From: Actinostola sp. cb2023
Taxonomy: Eukaryota; Cnidaria; Anthozoa; Actiniaria; Actinostolidae
Reading direction: 5' to 3'
DNA: 64,000 nt
NCBI GenBank assembly: GCA_033675265.1
Contig: JAUJYZ010000593.1
Location: 282,004 to 346,003, forward strand
Shown here: positions 54,290-62,846 of the stretch, piece after piece
Layout: every line of letters starts with the position of its first letter
Numbering within the stretch: the stretch's first letter is position 1
Translations under genes and position numbers: made by a program
Notes under the pieces: model-generated
Database searches by the model: none
What the model was told of the DNA's origin: nothing
What the model saw: only the letters and a program-made list of their open reading frames with translations

Positions 54290-55440
54290 ATTATATGCCA
54301 TGCCTGGTAATATATGAATGGAGGGTATTTAACTTCGTCAGGCAAAGGGAATAGACGACAAACGCGTATTCAGACGTTTCGCCGGTGAAGGCTTCATCAG
54401 TGGTATATTTTAAACTGAGAATCACTGTCTTAAATGACTTACATTTGAATTTTGAAATACCCAATGGTATTTAGTTGATTAAACAATGCTTTATATAATT
54501 ACAATAGTAGTGTCCTGGGAATAGTAATGACAATATAGTTATATGCAGAGAAACCTGCCTACACAGCCATTCATGATGTTAGTTGAATGTTTTCTTATTT
54601 CAAGTGCTTCGATAACTTTACGCTCTTTGGGGAATTTGATGTTTGTGTGAAGTATTTTCCATCTAATTGGAGATTCTTTCAGGAAGTTGGCAGAGTGTGA
54701 TGCCAAATGTGTAAACACGGTCTGGCCTCGGAGGTGTTCTTTGATCCGTGAACCAATGGTGCGTCCTGTTTCTCCAATGTAGACTGCTTGACAGTAAGAA
54801 CACTTAATGTGGTAGATGGTATTCTTTGTTAGACATCTATTTTCCCTTTCGGCCAGCACACATGTCTCACATTCGCTAGGACAATTTTGCTTAACTTTAT
54901 GCGCTGCGAAGATCTTTGAGAGTGGTCGTCCGTTCATGAAGTGTATTCTAATACTGTCAATACCAGATCGTCGTATAACAGACAATGTGCGTCGTTTCAG
55001 TTCCTCGTTTATGAATGGTATTTTTAGATAGATATCACTTTGATGATCTGTAGTCGGTGCGTTCCGCAGCGTGCGCTTAATGGTTGTTTTGACAAACTTC
55101 TTGGGATAACCGTTCTGAATGAATATTGATGTAATTTTACGTAGTGACAATGTTCTAGACGGGGGGTCTGTTGAACGTGAAATAGCTCTCCTCGTCGACT
55201 CTCCAATCAAAATAGCTCTCTTGGATGATATGGGGCCATGACTATCCCACGGTACAATACACTGGCTATGTATGAGCTTGACATATAGTGTGGTAGAGAA
55301 TGATCGCTTCTCATGGTCCAGAGAAACCATGGTGTCCAGAAATGGTAGTTGGTTGTCTTGTGGCATCTCAATGGTGAATTTCAGTGCAGTATTCAAGCTA
55401 TTAGCTATTAGGCGGTTATGTGAGAAAATTGTGCACTTTG
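54290..55440 (-). mobile_element. Penelope-like element copy 1, 5'-truncated
   Basis: The minus-strand copy contains the coding 3' half and an untranslated end with GAAACGTCTGAATACGCG and CTTCATCAGTGG (in the minus sense the reverse of these), next to an ATT tract. It is nearly identical to copy 2 at 59100-60250 in opposite orientation. Both start at nearly the same internal point of the RT. Confidence 0.85.
54539..55396 (-). CDS. Penelope-like ORF: RT end and GIY-YIG endonuclease
   Basis: 285 residues, open throughout. The start LPFLDTMVSLD is the end of the Penelope RT thumb. A linker with RTLRNAPTTDHQSDIYLKIP and a Cys-rich stretch CPSECETCVLAERENRC follow. The GIY-YIG nuclease comes next, with YHIKCSYCQAVYIGETG and then RTIGSRIKEHLRGQT, carrying the Y-Y, Arg and His/Glu positions. 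In Penelope-like elements this nuclease nicks the target for reverse transcription. The RT catalytic part is missing (5' truncation), so this copy cannot move by itself. Confidence 0.88.
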   Translation of the reverse strand: MNTALKFTIEMPQDNQLPFLDTMVSLDHEKRSFSTTLYVKLIHSQCIVPWDSHGPISSKRAILIGESTRRAISRSTDPPSRTLSLRKITSIFIQNGYPKKFVKTTIKRTLRNAPTTDHQSDIYLKIPFINEELKRRTLSVIRRSGIDSIRIHFMNGRPLSKIFAAHKVKQNCPSECETCVLAERENRCLTKNTIYHIKCSYCQAVYIGETGRTIGSRIKEHLRGQTVFTHLASHSANFLKESPIRWKILHTNIKFPKERKVIEALEIRKHSTNIMNGCVGRFLCI

Positions 55441-56183
55441 GGTTAAAAGCACCAAATTTGGTGGAAAGATGGACTTTTATGTGTTTATTAAATATGGATA
55501 TGGTGCCACTGCGAAAACCAATAGGTTTACGAGTTAAGGCGGCCGATTTTCAAAATGGCGGCCATTTTGACACGGAAGTGAAAAGCGCTTACACGAGAAT
55601 TGACCTAAACACTCTCGCATTAGTTCCAAAATAAATAATTATCGATTTAAAAATTGATGAAATGTTGTGAGCACAGAAATATTGATAGTTCCTTGGAAAA
55701 TGTGATAACTTTCTGAATTTGGGAAATTTCGTAAATGGCCTCCATTTCAACCGGAAGTGAAAAGCTTTTTTTTCCTGAAAACATTGAAAAAGTAGTATTT
55801 GCTTTATATCATATCGATACTGGTTGGTTTATTATGTAATAAAGGTATAGGAAGCACTGCTATCGATATTTTACCCCCATTAATGCAAAGTTATTGAGTG
55901 TCAAAAACCAGCCAGTCAATTACTCCCGGGAATTACTGACAGGAACCGTAGGACAACGACAATGTCCAATACCTGACTTTACGAACAACAACGTTCGTCT
56001 TTGTTTTTACGCGGTTTGTGTCATACCAAAATCAGTATTGAATATTGCTTCATTATACTAGCTGATAAGGGAAGTATCATATTTGAGACACATAACCCGA
56101 CATAAATGTTACCGCTGGATTGCAGTACATATGTCATTCACCATCACGTAACTGCTGGATTGCAGTTCATTCCCTTGACCTTG
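55441..56183. other. Diverged inner arm of the Penelope palindrome
   Basis: The stretch to about 55800 mirrors 58700-59060 at clearly lower similarity than the Penelope coding part (shared AAAATGGCGGCCATTTT and ACTTCCGG motifs). Beyond 55800 nothing is recognised. Confidence 0.55.
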
Positions 56184-56538
56184 ATTAGAGTACCCAGTAG
56201 CTCAGTGGTAGAGCATCCGACTAGAATACGTAAGGTCATGGGTTCATTCATGACCCACTATGACCTTAGCACGCCATTAGAGTACCCAGTAGCTCAGTGG
56301 TAGAGAATCCGATTAGAATACGTAAGGTCATGGGTTCATTCATGACCCACTATGACCTTAGCTCACCATTAGAGTACCCAGTAGCTCAGTGGTAGAGAAT
56401 CCGACTAGAATACGTAAGGTCATGTGTTCATTCATGACCCACTATGACTTTAGCTCTCCATTAGAGTATCCAGTAGCTCAGTGGTAGAGCATCCGACTAG
56501 AATACAGAAGGTCATGGGTTCAAATCCCATCTGGAACT
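56184..56538 (+). repeat. Tandem array of four tRNA-like units (92-bp period)
   Basis: ATTAGAGTACCCAGTAGCTC begins at 56184, 56276, 56368 and 56460 (with a T variant), exactly 92 bp apart. Each has an A-box-containing GTAGCTCAGTGGTAGAG 5' half. In units 1-3 the 3' half is replaced by GGTTCATTCATGACCCACTA. Only unit 4 has a proper T arm (ATGGGTTCAAATCCCAT). Confidence 0.88.
56467..56538 (+). tRNA. tRNA-like unit 4, best cloverleaf of the array
   Basis: 72 nt with D arm GCTC/GAGC and T arm ATGGG-TTCAAAT-CCCAT perfect. The acceptor pairs in five of seven positions and the anticodon stem in three of five; the loop CTAGAAT does have T at position 33. Probably a decayed tRNA or the template from which the truncated tandem units derive. 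Confidence 0.45.
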
Positions 56539-56999
56539 CAGAACCTTTTTCTGAGTTGTTTACACTTCTCGTCATGATCATTCATTATATGTATGTCTAC
56601 ACAATATTTGCCTCATTATACTGATACATCTACGCGTCATTTCGTCAATTGTAGAGACCCGCTAGCTGAAGTGCTGCTCGTAGACTCAGTCGGCCAGAGA
56701 AAGTTTGTTTCAGCAGCAAATATGGTTTTCTTATCAACCAATCACGAAAAGAAGTGATTACACAATTGATTTGACATGGTGCAAATTTCTAATGAATACA
56801 ATCTGAACTCAGTTAACCAATATATTCTAGCCAAGCTAAACGCGAAACCAAAGTAATCGTCGATCACTTGTGACAGTCATATGATAACAGCTCTATTTCA
56901 GCTATTATATATTGGTGGAAGCAAAGTAAATGCACAGTAACATATGACGCTCAAATCTAAGCCGCTTGTAGCTGTGTTCACGTGCTGCAGCATTCATCA

Positions 57000-57800
57000 T
57001 TGCAGGAGCAGATATAGCGCTGTGCATTTGAGGTTTGCCTAACAAAGGAAAAACTCATGTAAAACGGCAGCCTATCTTACATCCACATCGGGCCAGCTCA
57101 CGGCATGACTTCGTTACATTGATCTGGTAATGGTTGCCATACGTTTGCCTTTAGGGTCCATCCCCATTCATCTAGACTTGGTAGAATTGGGCTGACTGTT
57201 AGTGTCTGGCCCCAGCAGTGACCGGCCAGATAAGCTGCCCTCTTGATGTGCTCCAGTAAAGGCGCTGTCGTTGAGGGAGGGAGGGTCGCATAGCATCAAA
57301 CGATCTTCCTTTCTCAGCAAATTAAGAGCTGTTTCCTTGCTTCATTTGTCTACTTCTGTCTTCGTGCTGTTCCTGTCGTACAACAGGATAACGAAGCATT
57401 ATCGCTGGGACTGTGCGCCATGGCAAGAAACTCATTGTTAACCTCCCAATATGACTTCCATTCTGCCAATTCCATTTTCTTGCCTCTTCCTCCATAACAT
57501 GACAGTGTCACATCCAGTGAAATCAGAGAAAACTGGTAGTGCCTCAGACATTTCATGAACTGCAAGGAAACGAAGATGTAAGCCAGTACCAAACCATAGT
57601 TCCAACCGCCCCTGCTGTTGCAGTTTGATTGCTTGATTGCTACTGCCAGTACCAGAACATCAATAGTTCGAAGAAGGATCTTGTGATGGCCCTGTTGGAC
57701 TGTATCATGCAGCAACATGTGACAGCATCCTGGTGTCGACCTAATCGTGTGTATACACAGAACCATATGTTACAGGGCCTGATGTTAGAGATGTCATCAC
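57000..57800 (-). pseudogene. Relic of a widespread invertebrate repeat ORF, part 2
   Basis: The ORF 57766-57350 includes QQGHHKILLRTIDVLVLAVA and LSCYGGRGKKMELAEWKSY, followed by EFLAMAHSPSD. This matches a protein I know as recurrent in cnidarian and mollusc genomes, with motifs 'GHHKILIRTVDTDVVVLAV' and 'CDTVSCYGGRGKK'; its biochemical function is not established. The C-terminal part continues in broken frames to about 57000 (LLEHIKRAAYLAGHCWGQ, then a Cys-rich end). Stops and frameshifts show it is dead. Confidence 0.65.
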
Positions 57801-57875
57801 GGACTGGGTTGCACAGTACTTAGTCACCGCACGTGGGTGATAATAACTTGCTGGTCTATCTCTAGCTCTAATGAT

Positions 57876-57963
57876 GTAGCCTGATCTTTCAGACGGCTTA
57901 TGTCATACGCTGGGAAGGGAGCGACAGCGTATGACACATGAGCCATCTGGAAAATCAGGCTAC
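57876..57963. repeat. Hairpin inserted in the repeat ORF relic
   Basis: GTAGCCTGATCTTTCAGACG and TTATGTCATACGCTG, then a ~12-bp loop, then the mirrored arm ending CAGGCTAC. It separates the two parts of the relic ORF. Confidence 0.85.
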
Positions 57964-58257
57964 TAATAATGCAGCACATTCAGCTAATAACCTGAACAGT
58001 TCACGTTTGTTGGCATCTACATGTAGATATTGGAACCAGTTCCGAGGCAGTTGAGTATTTCCATCTACGCGTCTTCGCCAGATACTCCTTGTCGTTGCTT
58101 TCAAACTGTTTTCTAGGTATTCAACCCATACCATGTCTATGCGGTCTGATGGTGGAGTTTGGCTTTGATGTATAATGTAGAAACGATTACATAGCATAGT
58201 GAACAATCGCTCTTCACAGATTGATAGCTGCTGCTTGGTCTTAGATATCGTTGTCAC
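57955..58257 (-). pseudogene. Relic of the same invertebrate repeat ORF, part 1
   Basis: DMVWVEYLENSLKATTRS, RRRVDGNTQLPRNWFQYL and ANKRELFRLLAECAALL resemble the N-terminal half of the protein described at 57000-57800 (from memory of its 'YLPDSLKATTR' and 'NKTELF.LLAE' motifs). The order and orientation agree with part 2 following downstream on the same strand. Confidence 0.6.
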
Positions 58258-58259
58258 TC

Positions 58260-59090
58260 TGCTCTTTTCCAGTGGTTTCTATCTGTCGCAATGTTATAAC
58301 TGCATCTGAACCAACAATTTGTACCCAGAACCAAATTAACGGTCTTGGCTTGTATGCTTTTACTCTGTTCGTAGTCGGTTTTGAGTAAACAGTAACGACA
58401 GCAGGCATGATTCTAAACAAGTAGTTTTACATTCTGCCACCATTTTAACACTTTCATAAGTTTCCTTGTAAAACATCAATAAACGAGAACTTCAAAATGA
58501 TGATCAGTCTTCAAACCGAATTTTGTGTCTCCTTTTGTACTTTGCCGGGAAATGCATCTTGCTTTATATTCGTGCGAAACATCGATAAAGCAACACACGA
58601 CCATTTTCGTAGATCACTTTTCTTTTATAATTATCTGTAGGTGATAATAGCGAAATGTGGTATTGGTTTTTGAACAATCAGAGTGTGCGCTTCTCTAGTA
58701 CTTTCGGTCATAGTGTACTGCACTTCCGGTTTTACATAGATGATATGCATTTAATCGTATTATATTAAAATTAAGTTATGTAGTGTTATAACGATATTTT
58801 TTATATAACATAGTTATCCAGAAATCACAACTGCTTTACAGAACATATTTGTTTAATGAGACATGCGCAGTTCAGATGACAATTTAACCACTTCCGGTAA
58901 GATCAGTAGCGACTTCCGGTCAAGATGGCGGCCATTTTCAAAACCTCCCATTAACTCTCTTCTGAACACAATTTCGAGGTGGCACCATATCAGATATTAA
59001 TCAGCATAACAAAACCTTTATTTCTACCAAATTTGATGCTTTTAACCCAAAGTGCACAATTCACCTAAAATTCTGCACATAACCGCCTCA
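58260..59090. other. Spacer and inner arm of the Penelope palindrome
   Basis: 58700-59060 pairs in inverse with 55440-55800. It contains repeated ACTTCCGG motifs and CAAGATGGCGGCCATTTTC. No gene seen between 58260 and 58700. Confidence 0.5.
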
Positions 59091-59099
59091 CTATAGATA

Positions 59100-60228
59100 G
59101 TATTTCCTCTGCAGTGATTCCATCAGCTAATAGCTAAGCTAATAGCTTGAATACTGCACTGAAATTCACCATTGAGATGCCACAAGACAACCAACTACCA
59201 TTTCTGGACACCATGGTTTCTCTGGACCATGAGGAGGGATCGATCATTCTCTACCACACTATATGTCAAGCTCATACATAGCCAGTGTATTGTACCGTGG
59301 GATAGTCATGGCCCCATATCATCCAAGAGAGCTATTTTGATTGGAGAGTCGACGAGGAGAGCTATTTCACGTTCAACAGACCCCCCGTCTAGAACATTGT
59401 CACTACGTAAAATTACATCAATATTCATTCAGAACGGTTATCCCAAGAAGTTTGTCAAAACAACCATTAAGCGCACGCTGCGGAACGCACCGACTACAGA
59501 TCATCAAAGTGATATCTATCTAAAAATACCATTCATAAACGAGGAACTGAAACGACGCACATTGTCTGTTATACGACGATCTGGTATTGACAGTATTAGA
59601 ATACACTTCATGAACGGACGACCACTCTCAAAGATCTTCGCAGCGCATAAAGTTAAGCAAAATTGTCCTAGCGAATGTGAGACATGTGTGCTGGCCGAAA
59701 GGGAAAATAGATGTCTAACAAAGAATACCATCTACCACATTAAGTGTTCTTACTGTCAAGCAGTCTACATTGGAGAAACAGGACGCACCATTGGTTCACG
59801 GATCAAAGAACACCTCCGAGGCCAGACCGTGTTTACACATTTGGCATCACACTCTGCCAACTTCCTGAAAGAATCTCCATTAGATGGAAAATACTTCACA
59901 CAAACATCAAATTCCCCAAAGAGCGTAAAGTTATCGAAGCACTTGAAATAAGAAAACATTCAACTAACATCATGAATGGCTGTGTAGGCAGGTTTCTCTG
60001 CATATAACTATATTGTCATTACTATTCCCAGGACACTACTATTGTAATTATATAAAGCATTGTTTAATCAACTAAATACCATTGGGTATTTCAAAATTCA
60101 AATGTAAGTCATTTAAGACAGTGATTCTCAGTTTAAAATATACCACTGATGAAGCCTTCACCGGCGAAACGTCTGAATACGCGTTTGTCGTCTATTCCCT
60201 TTGCCTGACGAAGTTAAATACCCTCCAT

Positions 60229-60250
<22 letters not shown>
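59100..60250 (+). mobile_element. Penelope-like element copy 2
   Basis: The plus-strand inverted partner of 54290-55440, including its 3' end GAAACGTCTGAATACGCG and CTTCACCGGCG and an ATT tract at 60228-60262. An extra ~45 bp lies at its start near 59090-59140 compared with copy 1. Confidence 0.85.
59172..60007 (+). pseudogene. Penelope-like ORF copy 2 (frameshifted)
   Basis: Nearly identical to copy 1, including YHIKCSYCQAVYIGETG and RTIGSRIKEHLRGQT, but with two frame changes. One is near 59232, where GAGGGATCG replaces the shorter GAAGCG form, altering the first 30 residues. The other is a one-base loss near 59878 after LKESP, so the end ORF is read only in another frame (59744-60007). 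It cannot make the full copy-1 product. Confidence 0.85.
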
Positions 60251-60260
<10 letters not shown>

Positions 60261-60265
60261 TTAAC

Positions 60266-61020
60266 AAGACGCTCAATGAGCGTACACTCGGGCTTATGAC
60301 AAGGACAATGTCAGTTGCGTGAGGAGAGACCTGACAATGACTGACAGTTGCGTGACGAGGGAGACTATGTATATACATGTATGTGTCGAGTTCATTTGAT
60401 TTGCCTTTGACTTTGAGTTCATTTGATTACCTTTTGACTTTGAGTTCAATTGATTTGATTTTGATGAGTTCGTGTAAAGGCCCCCTCTCTAGCTTCAGAT
60501 CCCGAAACGTCGAGTTTGAAATCGAGTTCGAGTTCGGGTTCGAGTTACGGTTCGAACGTCGAATAAAACAAGGACATCTTCTTCAATACAATATCATTTC
60601 TCTGACGTCATGACAATCAGTGACAGTTGAGTGACGAGGGAGACTATGTGTCGGGTGAGTATGTACATGATACGTCTGGAGGTTGCATAGGTCAGATGGT
60701 TCTGATAACGCCCTCACGTTTCTTTTTGTTAAATATATTTTAAGCGAGCTTCTAGTCCTTCTACCACTTCTAGTCATTGAACGATGAACTAGAATCCTGA
60801 CCTTTAATAGCTTGAAGATCTACAGCTGCTTTCAAAACTAAGATTCAAATCTACTTGAGTCCTGTGTGTCGTTTTTTTTCTTCTTATCTGCTGAGTAATC
60901 TTGAAACTCGATACGATTAAATACGTCGCATACTTTCGTCATTCTTTAGCCGAACAAAACTACTACTACCGAAAAACGCATTTTATAACTCGGGCTTCCT
61001 TCGGAAGGGCCCGAGTAATA
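60266..61020 (+). repeat. Dispersed stem-loop repeat, third copy
   Basis: Starts AACAAGACGCTCAATGAGCG and ends ACTCGGGCTTCCTTCGGAAG then GGCCCGAGTAAT. Related to 41245-42180 and 13036-17570. It holds GAGTTCATTTGATT repeats near 60410-60440. This copy lies outside the giant palindrome, which shows that the family is dispersed and not only duplicated by the arms. Confidence 0.65.
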
Positions 61021-61274
61021 AAAGGACTTAGATGATTCGATGACATATATCGGATGAACTCCTAAGCAACGTGACTCTCCCGAGTGAAACTGTTACTTCA
61101 AATGTTTCATCTATGATAGCCAACTCTGTGTTTATTAATTGTACCTACAATTTCAAGTAATGTCGTAGTTTACATGCTTGTATATCACTGTACTAAAATA
61201 TATATTTGAATAAGTTGAATGTTTAATTAAAGCATTGCATGATTATGTTTTGTTTGTGTAACTATAACTCAATA
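61021..61274. other. Intergenic, nothing recognised
   Basis: AT-rich, no ORF of note. Confidence 0.4.
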
Positions 61275-61300
61275 GAACGATTTCACGTAACCAATGTTTA

Positions 61301-61435
61301 ACATGCAAATGAGTTAGTGAGTAAAATAACATGCAAATGAGTTAGTGAGTAAAATAACATGCAAATGAGTTAGTGAGTAAAATAACATGCAAATGAGTTG
61401 GTGAGTAAAATAACATGCTAATGAGGTGTACGCGT
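61301..61435 (+). repeat. 28-bp tandem repeat with ATGCAAAT octamers (5 units)
   Basis: ACATGCAAATGAGTTAGTGA starts at 61301, 61329, 61357 and 61385, and the ATGCTAATGAG form follows at 61413. ATGCAAAT is the consensus octamer for POU-domain proteins in animals. The matching right TIR has two such motifs (62780-62820), so the left end has expanded. Confidence 0.9.
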
Positions 61436-61866
61436 GGCTACACGCTTCCCGGAATCAGCTAAATTTCTCAAATTGAAATATAATTATAAAGACAAACATT
61501 GCTGGGCACATAGAAAAATGTATTAATCGGCTCACATATCTCAAAAATCGAAAGATAACTAATTAAACACTTTTCATTGTAAAGGAATTTAAATTCATGA
61601 CTCCAAATTCAAACTTCAAATGTAAATTGCCTTCTTCTGACTGTTTTTGATTTACAAGTTAATAAACTAGATTGCCGTCGTTGCTCAAGAACTGAACAAA
61701 AATAAAGAAGAGCGTGTTTCAGCAAATACTTAGATATGTTGGAATAGTCTACTGAACACGTCTCTCTGCCAAAAAAGCCACAAGCTCGACGCAAATTGGC
61801 ATCAACCACCTTGGATGTGTCCAAATACTTCCAATAGCCTTATACGCTGTTTTACTTTCTAAGAAT

Positions 61867-61930
61867 ATGTGGCGTACCTGGGAAATAGAAAGTGCGTCTT
61901 CGAACGACAACCAAACATCGAGTGCCGCAG
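61867..61930 (+). CDS. TIR-element protein, exon 1 (candidate)
   Basis: ATG at 61867, 64 bp, phase-1 end at a strong GGTAAGT donor. It encodes MWRTWEIESASSNDNQTSSA then A and the first base of a Gly codon. Joined to 62011 it restores the same reading frame as the downstream ORF. The start is a choice: an ORF without stop runs further upstream. Confidence 0.5.
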
Positions 61931-62010
61931 GTAAGTTCAATACAGCAAATAATTCACTAATTAAATATTTCAACTTTTCATTGGCATTTATTCTTCAAAA
62001 CATAAAACAG

Positions 62011-62411
62011 GCACCGAAAAGAAAACAAGAGCAAACGTAGGCGATATGGAAAGGAAGTTTATCCTTGAATGTTACAACCATTCCATGGGAAAGGAATGGA
62101 AACAGGTCCTTCTTTTCACAAAAGAACGAATAATAGATGCAGGGCTGCCTCAGCGTGTTGTGCAGATATACATGGATGCTCCACAAGACCGCGTCATAAG
62201 TCGCATGAAAAATATCGTCAAGAAGGCCCTGGCGTCCCCACTTCCTTCCACTTCGGCAACATCCTCTAAGCCAATATATGCAGAGGATCAAACAGAAATG
62301 CAGCAGAAGCAGATGAGGTACGCTTCGAAAGGGACTCCAGCCCAGAGAAAGTTGCAAAGTAAATTGAGTAAAGAATTTGCAGCGTCCTCCTCGGATAGCG
62401 TTCCCTGCTGA
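62011..62411 (+). CDS. TIR-element protein, exon 2: possible HTH/homeodomain-like DNA-binding protein
   Basis: Acceptor AAAACAG at 62004-62010. The frame includes MERKFILECYNHSMGKEWK, LLFTKERIIDAGLPQRVV and QIYMDAPQDRVISRMKN. The stretch RVVQIYMDAPQDRV has the look of a helix-turn-helix recognition helix, but this is weak. After TGA at 62409 the same frame continues coding-like (QRAEINQNKKNRKSDREVAR ... NNTLERVNSLLVN) to TAA at 62580, so the TGA is probably a nonsense mutation or a read-through site. A long antisense ORF (62609-61995) also exists, with a hydrophobic unrecognised product, so the sense assignment relies on the intron and on composition. Probably an accessory or transposase-associated factor. 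Confidence 0.5.
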
Positions 62412-62846
62412 CAGAGAGCCGAGATAAACCAAAACAAAAAGAATAGAAAAAGTGACAGGGAAGTTGCACGAGAAACGCAAGAAGCACATAACCAGATGTG
62501 CAACAACACACTCGAAAGAGTAAACAGTCTGCTGGTCAACGTGGACAGTCAAATTAAGAACAGTCAGAAAAAGGCTGAGTAAAGTCTGCAGCTTGAATCT
62601 CAGAGTCATTAATTTAAATTCCTTCAGCTGAATTGTTTAATTGTTATCTTTCGATTGTTGAGATATGTGAGCCGATTAATGAATTTTTCTATGTGCCCAC
62701 GAATGTTTGTCTTCAAAATTATATTTCAATTTGAGAAATTTAGCCGCTGATTCACGGAAGCGTGTAGCCACGCGTACACCTCATTAGCATGTTATTTTAC
62801 TCACCAACTCATTTGCATGTTAAACATTGGTTACGTGCAATCGTTC

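Larger units (their letters stand above)
61275..62846. mobile_element. TIR element, 1.57 kb, with octamer repeats and a spliced ORF
   Basis: GAACGATTTCACGTAACCAA at the left pairs with TTGGTTACGTGCAATCGTTC at the right, and TIR similarity continues about 190 bp, including ACACGCTTCC and AATTTCTCAAATTG. CAATA and TAATA flank it. The left end has five 28-bp units each with ATGCAAAT (or ATGCTAAT); the right end has two. The inside codes for the two-exon protein at 61867-62411. The motif content relates it to the non-coding element at 1245-2092. Confidence 0.8.

Noticed and set aside
57350..57766. Treating this as a host gene
   Set aside because: It resembles a dispersed repeat ORF and is broken by frameshifts and a hairpin.
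61301..61435. CRISPR-like 28-bp repeat
   Set aside because: There is no spacer sequence; this is a tandem repeat in a TIR.
61995..62609. A 204-residue hydrophobic minus-strand ORF
   Set aside because: It is antisense to the spliced ORF, which has a matching-phase intron. The antisense frame is longer, so this choice is not certain, but its composition looks like the reverse of a lysine-rich coding strand.
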